This document shows positions 9,902-21,667 of a stretch of 64,000 nt of DNA, piece by piece. Source of the stretch: Stemphylium vesicarium (lineage: Eukaryota > Ascomycota > Dothideomycetes > Pleosporales > Pleosporaceae); assembly GCA_004380135.1 (NCBI GenBank), contig QXCR01000093.1, positions 1-64,000 on the forward strand. The letters run 5' to 3'. The notes under the pieces were generated by a model, which did not search any database, was not told the DNA's origin, and saw only the letters and a program-made list of their open reading frames with translations. Position numbers and translations under genes: made by a program. Positions within the stretch are counted from its first letter, which is position 1. Each line of letters opens with the position of its first letter.

Positions 9902-10436
9902 ATGGCAACGAGCACTCCCAATGTCTGGACGCAGATGAACTACGTGCCTCCGCGCGGCCAATGTAACCACAAGCCGTCACTCCTAGCTGCGAGGTGCCCG
10001 TGTCTGCGCTTCATGCTGCATCCGCTCAAGGTAAGGTTGGGATGGCGTCACATTGCGCATTTCACTGACAGACCGGCAGTCATCGTCCTCTTACGAATGC
10101 GACGGATGTGGGCACCATGCTTCATTCCACAACATGGAGAACAAGACCGAAGACGAGATCCGCAAGCGTTGGGAGGTCGAGGCCAAGGAGAAGGCTGAGC
10201 AAAATGACGCGGCACAACAGCGACCGAAGAAACGCGTACGCGCTATCGAGTACAGCAAGGAGGATGAGGATGCAGAATGGGTCAGCGCGGCCATGGCCGA
10301 TCTGTTGCATGAGACGAGATCGAAATCCAAGGCCAGCGCTGTCCCAAAGAAGAGGACTACTAGGGTCGCGGGAACGAGAGCAAAGAATAAGATTAGTGAG
10401 ATTGTGGACGATGATGCGGTTGTGGAGCTGGATTGA
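9902..10436 (+). CDS. Small conserved protein with Cys/His zinc-binding pattern
   Basis: Exons 9902-10030 and 10080-10436 join at a 49-nt intron to give 161 residues. The N-terminal half carries CNH, CPC and then CDGCGHHASFH, a spacing that suggests one or two zinc sites. The rest is charged and probably disordered, with a basic patch (PKKRVRA) that could act as a nuclear localisation signal. The end is acidic. I recall similar uncharacterised fungal proteins with a CLRFMLHPLK block, but no function. It lies in the same direction as MED1, 490 bp upstream. Nuclear role is inference from the basic patch only. Confidence 0.75.
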
Positions 10437-10924
10437 AGTGCGCGGGAACAGAGTGATGAAGGCATTAGTACGGCGTTTGGGTCGGGAATTTGACACGGCC
10501 ATTTGATACCCTAGAAATATATTCTTGCTTCTCCATAATACAATCGAGAATTATCCTCAACTATGCGCTCACTCTTCTTCCAGAATCCTAGTGAGGCGTG
10601 CGGGGCTGTTGCGACTCCATGGTTGTAACGCCAAGGCCCGGGTTGAACGCGCTTCACGTTGCGATGCGCCCTTGTCCCTCTTCCACTTGCAACCCACCTC
10701 AGCATCCCCATCGCAACATGCTGGGTCGCCATTCGTTTCTCCCGTAATTCTGCGGGCTCAAATCTGCTTCTACGAGGAATATAGACATCTCCAATAGCGA
10801 ATACCAACTCACCTTTGTTAAACGCACGAAAACATCCTAGCTGTACAGAACCACCGAGGCATGCAATTACTGCGTTAACCTTTGACACGACTAGCTGCTC
10901 CCATTCCGAGTGCATTCTGCCAGC
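10437..10924. other. Intergenic, upstream region of MED1
   Basis: About 490 bp between the stop of the small Cys-rich gene and the MED1 start. No further gene or clear TATA box is seen. Confidence 0.5.
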
Positions 10925-13075
10925 ATGACGACACCCACCCCCTCCAAAGACAAGGAGACGCCTTCCAAGAACCTCAACGCGTTTTCGTCTCCCGCACCGC
11001 GCAGTGTCCCACCTACCGGCAACGTCAACATGATGTCTTACGACTCACCCGCCGTTCTCAACATGCTCAATGACGTCGCGAGCTCAGGCATGGGTGGAAT
11101 AGGCATGGGCATAAGCATGAGTGGATTAAACATGTCCAACCTGGGCATGACGGCGAGTGCGACAGGGCGCGCAGATGAGGCGGAGAGGAGTCGAAGGCTC
11201 CGAGAGATCATAGATATTGTAGGGAGGAAGCCAGGACGCGTTAGCGAAGAGGGCTTGCTTGCGCTATGCGACCGAATGGAAATACCGTATGAGAAGCACA
11301 TGGACGAGGCAGGTACCTGGAGTCTCCTGATTGGAGATGAGGCATTATGCGACGTTACCTTCAAAAACAACGAAATAGCAAGCGTTAACCTGCAGACCGG
11401 TCTGGATGACTCCAGGCCCGACTTAAACTTCGGAGCCACAGGCTCGGAAATTCTCGTGCGAAGCCTAAAGCCTCTTCCGGGACAGGGCAAGCTGAACGTC
11501 ACACTCGAGCGCTTTTCCGAGAGCTTGGAGAAGCTGTTGATGCTCGACAAGCTAGGGTCGTCGCAGAACGGAGGAGTTAGTTGCTACAACGCCATTGCGG
11601 GGGTCTACACGAGTCTTCGGAAGCTGTTCGAGCATGAAAAGAAGGCTGAGCTTGCAAGAAGGGCACCGGATGAGCGATACAGAACACACCATGCCGAGAG
11701 AGAAGTCATGTGCAAGAAGAGCGGGCGACCCAGAATCAACGGCGGATCATGCCTCGGCCTGAGTCTGGAGTACTGGATGGACGCACGGTGGGTGATTCCG
11801 AAAACAACGCCTGACATGACGGAGAAGGGCAAGGGAAAGATGGACGCCGATTCGCGAGACTCCATCTCATATCCTGAAGACGACTACTTGAGCAACAACA
11901 AGATGTATTCGTTGACCATCGAGTGTGAATCATCACCCTCGGCCCTCTACACCCCAATCCGCATATCAAACGACTGGATCAGCGATCAGGTCGAGAAACC
12001 CATGGACGGCAACGATGCGAATCATGCCCTGGAGAACATGCTCATGAACACATCTTCCCTTGACTGGCTTGAACCAAAACCGACGTACCTCGAAGCGCCT
12101 GAGCAGACCGACGATGCAATGAATCTCGATTCTGCCGCAGGGAGATTACCAAACGTACGGTTTGTTGCGAAATTTAACCCACCGCTCGTCGTACCTCTCG
12201 CCGTCCACATACAGCTTCATCAAACCGTTGGTATCGAGCCTCGCAACGACGACCTACGACCCACGACCTTCGTCGGGCTGGCGCTGAGGCCTGGAGAAGT
12301 GGACCCCGGCATGTCTGGCGCAACAGGCGAAAGCACCCACGAGATCCGAAGCTCACACCCCGTCCTATCCAAAGACATTGACGGCAACTGCACCGAAAAG
12401 CTTCACAACATGAGCCTTTACATACCCAAGTTGGAGTACAGTCGTACGCTAGAGACGCTGCCGTTCAGCCATCCAAAACAGCTCGTAGAGATACTCCCCG
12501 TACTGAGACAATACGCTCACGCCACCACCCTGCTCCGCGACTGCTTCTACGAAGCACCACAAAAGCCTATTCCAACCCATAAACTCGGCCAACCGCCCTC
12601 CCCGCCACGCACGCCGAGAAAAGCGACGGGAACCAACCAGCTACCATCCTACCAAGTCGACGTCACGCTAAACTACACACCCCCGATCCCGCGCATTACC
12701 CTTCACATCCCACACCCCTTGTCCGTCGTCGCGAAACCCCACGACTCCTCCGCAGACGCCGTGTCGGACCTTCTCGCAGACCTGCTCTCCGAGGCCCCGG
12801 CGAACTCATACCGCGCGCCCCTCAGCGTGACCGTAGACGTCCACGCCAACGGCGAGCTCATGGTCATGGAGCAGAATCTCGTCAGCGCTTCGACGGGTCA
12901 GGCAAAGGATAGCGGCGAAAATGGCGATGGAAATGACAACGTTGACATGGAATATGCGACTGCCATGGATGACAAGGCGAAGAGGTTTGCAAAAGGTTTG
13001 GATGTCGCGGGTCACTTGGGTGTTTGGGGGGAGTGGTTGCGGAGGGAGAGTTTGCGCGGGGAGAAGCAGACCTGA
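10925..13075 (+). CDS. MED1: Mediator of RNA polymerase II transcription subunit 1
   Basis: An intronless frame of 716 residues starts at ATG 10925; the frame extends slightly upstream but only from a GTG. The start (MTTPTPSKDKETPSK), the Met/Gly-rich segment at about 40-75, the REIIDIVGRKPGRVSEEGL region and the MED1-like fold over residues 90-480 agree with fungal MED1. MED1 sits in the middle module of the Mediator complex and helps link transcription activators to RNA polymerase II in the nucleus. The segment around residues 555-590 is proline-rich and probably a loop. The C-terminal third keeps conserved beta-strand-like blocks up to the WGEWLRRESLRG end. No frame defects were seen. Confidence 0.85.
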   Translation: MTTPTPSKDKETPSKNLNAFSSPAPRSVPPTGNVNMMSYDSPAVLNMLNDVASSGMGGIGMGISMSGLNMSNLGMTASATGRADEAERSRRLREIIDIVGRKPGRVSEEGLLALCDRMEIPYEKHMDEAGTWSLLIGDEALCDVTFKNNEIASVNLQTGLDDSRPDLNFGATGSEILVRSLKPLPGQGKLNVTLERFSESLEKLLMLDKLGSSQNGGVSCYNAIAGVYTSLRKLFEHEKKAELARRAPDERYRTHHAEREVMCKKSGRPRINGGSCLGLSLEYWMDARWVIPKTTPDMTEKGKGKMDADSRDSISYPEDDYLSNNKMYSLTIECESSPSALYTPIRISNDWISDQVEKPMDGNDANHALENMLMNTSSLDWLEPKPTYLEAPEQTDDAMNLDSAAGRLPNVRFVAKFNPPLVVPLAVHIQLHQTVGIEPRNDDLRPTTFVGLALRPGEVDPGMSGATGESTHEIRSSHPVLSKDIDGNCTEKLHNMSLYIPKLEYSRTLETLPFSHPKQLVEILPVLRQYAHATTLLRDCFYEAPQKPIPTHKLGQPPSPPRTPRKATGTNQLPSYQVDVTLNYTPPIPRITLHIPHPLSVVAKPHDSSADAVSDLLADLLSEAPANSYRAPLSVTVDVHANGELMVMEQNLVSASTGQAKDSGENGDGNDNVDMEYATAMDDKAKRFAKGLDVAGHLGVWGEWLRRESLRGEKQT

Positions 13076-14433
13076 AGGTCGAGACTGTTTTGTGGCACGT
13101 ATAAGAGTTGGGAGGAGCTGTTATATTGGGGTATAGAGGGGTGAATATGCAGGTGAGGTAAATGCCGTCGAGAGAAAAAAAAAAGGAAGGGATTGTGAAA
13201 TGGGAAAATTAAAGCGCATGAGGGGAGGGATGGGAGAGGAAACCATTTTTCCGACGTCGGATTTTTCTCTCCTTTTCACCATACCAAGCTTAGGTCTCAC
13301 CTACTACCGTCAGACATGGACGGCTAGTGCTTTTTTTTTCCATCAAACCCGCTTTAAAGATGGGGGTGGGGGTTGGGTTATATGCCCGTTACACATACCC
13401 CCATGATTGAGTAGAAAACAAAGAAGAAGGCAAGAATCAGTCTTCCATCTTTATCATCGAAAAGAAAAAATGCCGTGCCTGATTTTTACTTCTCCATCTC
13501 TAGCCACGGAGGAGATATTTTCTTACTAATCCTAGTACTGCTTCTCCGAGTAAAAAAACCCCCAACACCGAAAACAAAACGCTGAAAAAACCTACTAAAC
13601 ACATATCTCTCCATGCATAGTGTATAGTATCGCAACCCCATCCCCCGCTCCCCCCCCTTAAATTACTCTCTTCATAGCCTAGCTATATACATACTCATGT
13701 ACCCAACCTTCTCTCTCTCTTTCTCTCTCTCCCTCTATCTATCAACACAAGTAAAGTTTCTCAACCTCTTTTTTTTCTTTTAACTCCAGCATTCCCTTTT
13801 CCCAGGCTGGCACTCGGGGCTGACTCGGGTATGTGTGGTGTGGGGTAAAACGTATTGGAAAAACATCATCTGTAGAGGCGAGGGGAGGGGAAGGGGTCGG
13901 ATCCGCAAATACCCTTGGTCCCAAAGTACGCAAACTATGCAAGTGCGGATCAAGTACATCACCGCCATGTTTCGGGACCGTCGCCGTGGACCCTGGTTTT
14001 CGTAGTTTCCGGTTGAAAGGAAAAGGCTGAACCCTATACAAAGTCGCGACGCGGATAAAAGGTGTAAACAATATCGGGACCCAATTTCTTGTACGAGAGT
14101 CACAAGCATAAGAAATCACACACACAAACATACACAGGTCAAGACACAAGATTGAAAAGTATTGGATAAAATTTTCATTGCTTCATAGCACCATTACCCA
14201 TATGTAATCATTTCCGCCATGCAAAAAAAAGTGTGAGTTTGGCCCTGCTGCTGCTACACAACAGGAACGTAAGGTGTGTGTGTGATGGAGAGAGATGTGC
14301 ATGGAAAAGAATTTCCAACCCGAGGCCAGCCATCTAAGAAAAGACTGGCGGCAAACATATCAAACAATGGTCTAAGGTAGCGCAAAAGGGGGTATGAAAG
14401 AAAGGAGGAGCAAAACGGGGAAGAGGAGAGCGC
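13076..14433. other. Convergent 3' flanks of MED1 and glutamine synthetase
   Basis: This 1.36-kb stretch lies between the two stop codons. It contains A-rich and T-rich runs (13170-13185, 13329-13340, 13768-13780) suited to 3' untranslated and polyadenylation regions, plus a CT microsatellite. No gene is seen. Confidence 0.55.
13711..13742. repeat. CT-rich microsatellite
   Basis: An imperfect run of ct dinucleotides fills these 32 bases. It lies in the intergenic 3' region and has no evident function. Confidence 0.8.
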
Positions 14434-16102
14434 TTATGGCTTGTGGATGTCAATGACCATCTCCGTCTCGACGGTGTCAGCCTTCTTGGCGAACCTGGCG
14501 ACATCGGCACCCTCGACCTTTCCGTACATGGTCTCGGCGATTATGCCGGTGATTTGGTATGGATCACCGTTGGAGGCGGGGCGGCGGTCCTCAAAGTATC
14601 CCTTGCCCTCAGCAGCGACGGCGCGGGGAATACGGACGGAGGAACCACGGTTGGCGACGCCCCAGGTGAACTTGTCGTAGGAAGCAGTCTCGTGCTTGCC
14701 GGTCATACGGAGCTGGTTGTCGGAGCCGTAGACAGCCATGTGGTCAGCTTGGCGCTTGGAGAGCTTCTCCATGGCGGCTTCAATGGCCTTCATGCCGTTG
14801 TCGGCACGGGTCTCGTTGGTCGAGACGTTGGTGTGGAGACCGGCACCGTTCCAGTCACCGGGGATGGGCTTGGGCGCAAAGGTAACCTTGGCACCAAACT
14901 CTTCAGCGACGCGGTGGAGGAGGAAACGAGACATCCAGAGCTGGTCACCAAGCGAGATGCCGGGGCAGGGGCCGACTTGGTATTCCCACTGAGCGGGCAT
15001 GACCTCGGCGTTGGTACCAGAGATGGCAATCTCGGCGTACATGCAGGCCTTGTAGTGGGCCTCGACAATGTCACGGCAGAAGACCTTGCCAGTGCCGACA
15101 CCACAGTAGTAAGGACCCTGGGGGGCGGGGAAGCCGTTCTTGGGCCAGCCGTATGGCCAGCCAAACTCGTCGAGAAGGGTGTACTCCTGCTCCAGACCGA
15201 ACCAGAAGCCGTGCTCCTCGTGCTTGTTGAAGATTATGGCCGCGTCATGGCGGAAGTTGTAGGCGTTGGGCGAGCCATCCGACATGTACGTCTCGCACAT
15301 GACCAGGACGTTGTCGCCCAGACGGAAGGGGTCGGGGTAGTATGCGACAGGGCGGAGGTAGACATCGGAGTTATCGCCGGGCGCCTGACCCGTTGATGAA
15401 CCGTCAAAGTTCCATTCTGGGAGGTCCTCGAGGCTCTCAACCTTCTTCTTGAGCGTCTGCGTCTGATGTCAGTATGCATGCACTTATCTACCTCGGCTAC
15501 GACAAAATGCGTTGGTGGGTAGAGTGGAGGGGTAGACGTCAGAGCCCATGCAGGTCCCTCCGCCCGCTGTGGCTTATCGTGGGGTTGGTTGCGATAAGGA
15601 ACGCCAACTCGGCCTGCGCAAGGAGCGATTGGCGCTGTGTACGTCACACAAACAAACTACCGGGCTCGCAGCTCCAGTGCTTGTATGTGCCCTCCAGATG
15701 GTGGATCGCAATGGGAATCATCGCCAGTTGTTATTCCGGCCCATGGAGCCGGAATTCGCAAACTAGGCTAGATCGCATTGCAACTTGCAACAAATGCCGC
15801 AAAGCATATTGGGCTGAGGAGATTGGAAAGGTAGAAAAAGACTCACCTTTGACTTTGAGCGGATGCCGTTGGAACCGTCTATCCAGACATACTCGGCCAT
15901 GACACTGCCCTTCTGGGGGAGGTCGAGGTACTTCTTGAGCTGTCATGACGCGTTAGCAAAAAATGGTGTAGGAACACGCGAGCAGGTGCAACCTACGTTG
16001 GCAGCATTGGAAACAATTGTTGAGTTCGCCTATGAAATGTGTGAGTAATTGTTGGGTGTATATGGGTCGATTGGCAGCGTGGTAGCCATGGAAACATACC
16101 AT
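14434..16102 (-). CDS. glnA: Glutamine synthetase (eukaryotic type)
   Basis: Four exons on the minus strand (16100-16102, 15997-16029, 15847-15939, 14434-15462) give 385 residues. Exon 1 is only the ATG codon. Recognisable blocks include LPEWNFDGSSTGQAPG with the catalytic Asp loop, the substrate-binding FGLEQEYTLL, NGAGLHTNVS with the ATP-binding histidine, and the GVANRGSSVRIPR arginine motif. The enzyme makes glutamine from glutamate, ammonia and ATP in the cytosol and is central to nitrogen assimilation. In fungi it is usually under nitrogen control; candidate GATA sites in the 16.1-16.4 kb promoter were not analysed. It is convergent with MED1. Codons are strongly biased to C/G at third positions, as expected for a highly expressed gene. 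Confidence 0.96.
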
Positions 16103-19100
16103 GACTGCGGTTTGTTTGTGTGTGTTATTCGAAAGGTTGTTGGGTTTGGGAGAAGGAGAAGAAGTATCTTGTCGACAGGGACGACCTTATGGAGGGGTTA
16201 TAAGGTGAAGTGGGGAGTGTGTGAATAGAGAAGGAGATAAGGATAGCGGGCTGGGGCCTTTAGTTATAAGGTAAGTGTCGTGGATTCAGTTGACTGTCTC
16301 GGCCTGTGGCGGGGCTAGCCGTGGTCAGATAATCATTAGGCTGGCCGTAGCCAAGAGCCGTCGCCGAACTGTTTCCGTGGGATGAAGAAGCAATCAGTTC
16401 TCTAAACGCGCAACCTGACGCCGCCTACCCCCCAGCTCGACAAGCCCACGCTGCCAATCTAGCTTCGGCTAACGCTGCTGTACCGCACGCCTGGATCCTA
16501 TCTGCCCAATCCTGCGTCGTGCATTTGTACGCTGCAATTTCTTCACATTTTGCCCTTTGTCTGGCTTCGTGATGTTTGCGCTGACCCGGCCATACGGCCA
16601 AAGCACAGATGGCGCTTTCGGTTTGGCGCGGCGCTCGGAACGCACAGCCTCAGCAGCTTCCGACTTTGACCGCTTTGACGCTGGAAACCGTCGCTACATT
16701 GTACCTAAATTTACCCACTCCAGACTACTGAATTGGTCATGGCATTCACCGTGCCCTGAGAGAATACCGTACTATCACTCACACCGCTCCACTGTTAGTA
16801 TTAGTTGCTCGCCGCTATCGTATGTATCGTGAGGCAGTCCCTGGACACGGAACATCTGCGACCCTGAGCGTGCAGACGTCTCGCGACACCTGCATACGCC
16901 TTTCGCCTGGGCAGGGCGCCCGTCGCCCGGGGTGGACGGCGGGAGGCGATAAGACGGGCGTGGGCCAATCGCAGCGGTTCCAGTTACTCGGCCTCGTCAT
17001 CCCAGCATCATTTCCACGATGCCGCAACGTTTCTTGTAGTCAAGTTAATCGCATCCGAAGCCCTAAAGCATCGCGTTCCGACCGGTGTGTCCGATTTCTT
17101 TTCTGGGTGCAGGACGTGCGTTGTTCCAGTGTTCCAGAAACCCGCTGAGAAGAAGGCGTACCATCAAAGTTCTGTGGAACGGCTCAAGTCCAGGCACGGA
17201 CTGAGATATTTCCATACAGACCCCACAGAATCTCCTGCAGCCTTCGTATGCAGCGCAATCAGCTCCCCGTCGCCTTTGCCCCCCGCGAATTGCCGTCGCT
17301 GCAAATGTAAATACGGTTTGCTATCACGCATCCAACCCCACGGGCGGCATTAATCCATCGCGTTCGAGACGATGAAGCACCCCGACAAAGGCAAAAAAGC
17401 CGCATCGCGATGTCGGGACCGCAATATCGCGCGTGGAGCGTTGGGCTTAGCGGGGTTGCGGGCATGTTGTCGATCCGCCAAGCCTGCAAGCCCCCTGGCA
17501 CCAGAGATAAGGGGAAAATGTGTTTTCCATTCTTACGTTAGTCTATCGAGTAAGGCCGCCGGCCACTGAGCCCTTTGGGTGTGACGTGTGGCAGCGACAC
17601 AACAACCTGGCCAAAAAAATCTAAAAAATTCATAGAAACGAGCAGCATTTCGAAACAAGTAGCGACAGACGTCAGAAACGGCCTGACATTTGACATGAAG
17701 ATCAGGACCCGTGCGTGTGGCGGTGCCATGTCCGTTTTTGGTAAAGCTGGGGGTCCGTTCTGTATGCTGGAGGGGGTTCCAGAAGGCTTATATTTTTCCC
17801 CAGATCATGGCTCGTTGCTGATCAGGGAGCAGCTTCTGTATGGTTCGCACCAGGCTTATCCGATGGGGTGGACGGTGCTGGGCATGCCCTGACACGTGTG
17901 GCATACACCGATAGCAACGACAACACCATCGGGACGGGGTAGAACCGATCCGGGTTGAGTGTCTGATGGACGTCGGAGAGAGGGACATTGGCGTCCCATC
18001 ATGGCCTTGACACTGATTGGAATATTCTGACACAGTGATCCGCCGCTGTGCTGCTATACTGCTGTGCGAACTGCGACACCCATCATGCGCATCACACACC
18101 CACTCTGCACGGCCCCTTCTACTTCGGTCCGGCGTAGCTGATGACTTGCAGTGCGGTGTGCCTGTGGTGGGGTGTTGAGGGCGGGTGTACCTGCAGGAGG
18201 CAACCGGCTGCACTGAACGAGGCGTTCGGAATGAAACGGGGACGACCAAGGATACGACCGACACTCGGGAGGCTAGGCCCTAGAGACCGGCGCCAGTGGG
18301 ATGGCGCATGGGAAATCTGGGGTAGACTCGTCAGATTGTTGGTGTTGCGGGCGAGTGCTTCGATGATGCCATGGACGCTGCATTGAACACTTTAGTCATC
18401 ATGATTGGCAACCCTATCCCCGTTCCAGTCGGACAATGTTTCAAACCCTCCCCATCCTTTCTGATCGTATTGCTGCTGGAATTGATTTTTGCACGATCCG
18501 GCCCTGCGCGTATTGTCTATCTTTCTAGGTACCGGGCTTCAGCAGACAACAGAGACCGAATAGCCTGGATTGAATTGACTGGATATCTCGTTATCCTCTT
18601 GAGCAAGGTTTTGGGTGATTCTGAAATTCCCAACATCATCCTATCGCGCGCACCCCTGGGTCGAGTTCGTTGTCGGTAAGGCCAGACCCGTATTTCGCTC
18701 CCGCAGATTCTGCTCAACTCCAGCAGGAGTAGTATGTGTGCTAGATGAAAGATGAGTATCGACGCTCCTTTCGTCTCTCACAATGTCGCCCGCTTCAGAT
18801 GGACCACGCAGCGGAAGCGCGCCCAAACGGGCGCCAGCACCACTGAACAAAAGAGGAGAGACCCGACATTGTTATGCACAATACGATTGTGCGAGGGCGA
18901 GCAAGCGTCATTGTATCGTTCTTTTTTAAAACGTTTCTACAACGCCAGTGTTTGCATGTTTATGATTTGTTTGGGAGCGCATAATGCCTGTAAAAGGTTA
19001 GTCGTCGCTCGATAATATTTCATAGAGGCACACATTCGCATCCAAACGACAGTAAACGACCGTAAACGACCGTAAACGACCGTCCTGACAACGATAAATG

Positions 19101-21667
19101 TGCTACGTCGAGCATGTCTTTCACCGGCCCTGCCGTCACTGGGGTCGCGACCGGTTCGTTGGCGATCCATGTTGCCGGTCTCGGTTTGCCAGCGGACATG
19201 CCGTGGCATGTTGGTACACTGAGAAGATGGGGTCGGTCAACAGCGAGGAGCTCTGCTCAGACTGCAAATTTCGGCGAGCAAGTGGAGGGGAGTGGCAGCC
19301 ATTTGCTGGCGTGGTTGGGGTCCTGCGGGCTCGGAAGGATGAGAAACTACAGCGACAGCTGACGGGATTATGAGCATTCCATCGGTGCTAGGAATATGTG
19401 CGTGGAGCCATTCATACAGGAACATGGTATGGTGCTTGGGGGCACTGGAAAACTTGCAGTGGGCCTTGTGCGGCACAGTAGCGAGTGACTAAGCGACGCA
19501 GTCCTTGTTCGTCGCTTTCAAGGACGGCGAAACGATTATGGAATGAAGGAAGTTTTCAGCAAGAGCGAACCATTGCTCTAGTCGAGCTGATTTATGATGT
19601 TGCTTTCGAGGCACGTCAATCAGGATAGTCTTGCTACACTGGGCCTATGCCGATATTCAGACTTGCGCAAGATGGACATAGGGCGATGATACTCGACGCG
19701 CACAGGAGAAGAGACTGGTATAGGAGATGAGTACTAGAAGAGCTCGAATTCGATTGTTTGAAGTCATGTTAAGAAGTCGGACAAATGTGAGGGGATAGGG
19801 CTTGGCATAGGGCGCATGGCCAATGAGAGGCTACCATAAGGTAAGAATAACCAGGTTGCTCTTTCCCTCCAGGAACGGCGCGATGGGTGGTGATCACTGT
19901 TGGACTAAGACGGACTGATCTTGGTAAATCGTCTGTGAATGAAGATATGCAGATCATGGCTGTCATCGTATTCAACATTGAGGCCCAATATTCTGGTGTT
20001 TTGCATTTGGTGGACAGTATCCAGGCGCTCTCAACCCAACGTGTTTGCACAACCAAACTTAATCCTCAGAGACGCCAATCGCAATCTGTCTGTGGTCTGA
20101 GCATCAGTTCGTGAGTGTTTGTGGCTTCGTTTGTCAAGCTGTATGACACGCGACGAACTGGTGGGTGGTAAGACAGCGTGTGTAGGCACCCCTGCGTCGT
20201 TCCTCGTAAGATCAGTTTGTGTACAGAATCTTGTGCGGACCGTGCCGCCGTGACGTAGGCATTCTCGAAATGCAATGCGACAGGCTCAATAGAGAGAAGA
20301 TGTACACCAGTAACCCCAAAAATGGGGAGACGCTGCTTCATCGTTGCAAATTGCGCGAATCGGAGAAAAAAAAGCTGTCGCTGTGCTCGCCCGACCCGAA
20401 TGGCTGGCAAGCGTTGGCCACGTGCTGCGCTGCAAGACGTTGCCGTTTCTTGGTACGAAGACCAGCCGTATAATGGCGAAATCGCCGAGGAGCAACACCA
20501 ACCTGACAGCTTAGTAGACGGCGAAAAATGCCCCTGAGATTAGCGAGGGCGATTCAGCATCCACCCAATGACTCGACTGCGAGCCTACGACCACGCCGCA
20601 GGACCAGTCATCGGCCCAGGCATCAGTCGTGTGCTTGTCGCGTCAGAAAAAAGTGCACATGCGGAAATCTCCACGAGACTGACACGATACGACGCGGTGA
20701 AGCACCAGGCGGAGACGCGGAGGCGACGGTGGTATTTGAAGAGGGTAGCTGCAGGTACAGCGTACAGCGGAGATTTAGGCGCAAGGTAGCCTCCACCCGA
20801 TGGTGCGACGACTCCACCTACGTACTTTGCACCTGTACATCGGTTTGACACGCTGTAGCGGCTGTACTCCGGAGTGACAGAAGATGAGCATTTCCAATCA
20901 AGAGACATGGAGAGGGCAGTCTTGGGGATCGCCGACTAGCAGACAGATAGTGCGATGTGGAAGATGGCGTAGCAACACACTACGAATGCCATAGCTTTCT
21001 AGATGGGCATGAGCTCAAGTCTAGCGAGCTTGGGTATAGGAGCAGGAGTCGGAGTAGGGGGAGTAAGGAGTTCCCACGTGAGGACCGACTCGGTTAGCTA
21101 TTGTCAGGGATAGACAATAGATGCGGCTAGCCAACGGCGACATTGCAGGCTTCATTGTAGCTGCGACAGCCATGTACCACCCGTCGCGTCGCCGACATAC
21201 AGACAATTTCGCGGTAGCTGGCCGTCTTTGGAGGGGGCGCGCCCATGATTCAGAGCCTTTGGTCTAGAGTTTATTTCAAAGGCATGGTTCGGTTCCAGAG
21301 CGGCCAGTATGTCTTGAGCCTAGCGAACACCAGGATCGCCGCCCAGGATCCCTCCTGCAAGCCGTAACATTCCCCCGACTATGATCTGATTCCTGATACT
21401 CCCCAAATCTCCCCTCGCGTCCTGCGCATTCTTGCACCTCTCGTCTTGCCATCCCCTCCAGCTTTGACGAGAGCTAGCTGACCGTGATGAACCATTGAGT
21501 CTCTCGTTGACGTTTTCCCCCCCATTACTTTTTATTCGTTCCGCGCCAGCTGCAGGGTCGCAGTGCGACAGCCACACAGAGGCGCATCCCGCCATATTAC
21601 CCTCAGAGGCATTGATCTTCCTTTTCTGTATTTCCCGACGTATAGGCTGTAGACGCCCTCCTGCGCC
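16103..21667. other. 5.6-kb stretch without a recognisable gene
   Basis: The first 300 bp serve as the glutamine synthetase promoter and the last 300 bp lead into the next large gene. In between I read both strands and found only short frames without motifs, splice structure or family resemblance, and no tRNA or rRNA pattern. Base composition is balanced, so it is not an AT-rich relic. A long untranslated leader, non-coding RNA or very diverged genes remain possible. Confidence 0.45.
19041..19083. repeat. Tandem 10-bp repeat, about four copies
   Basis: The unit cgtaaacgac is repeated, perfect in two copies (19061-19080) and slightly changed in the two before, with a partial copy after. It is short and isolated. 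No function can be assigned. Confidence 0.75.

Noticed and set aside
10910..10924. Extension of MED1 upstream
   Set aside because: The frame extends by five codons but starts with GTG; the ATG at 10925 fits the family start.
14443..15396. A 317-codon open frame on the plus strand
   Set aside because: It is the antisense of glutamine synthetase. The strong third-position GC bias of that gene removes stops from the opposite strand; the Val/Gly-rich product has no family resemblance.
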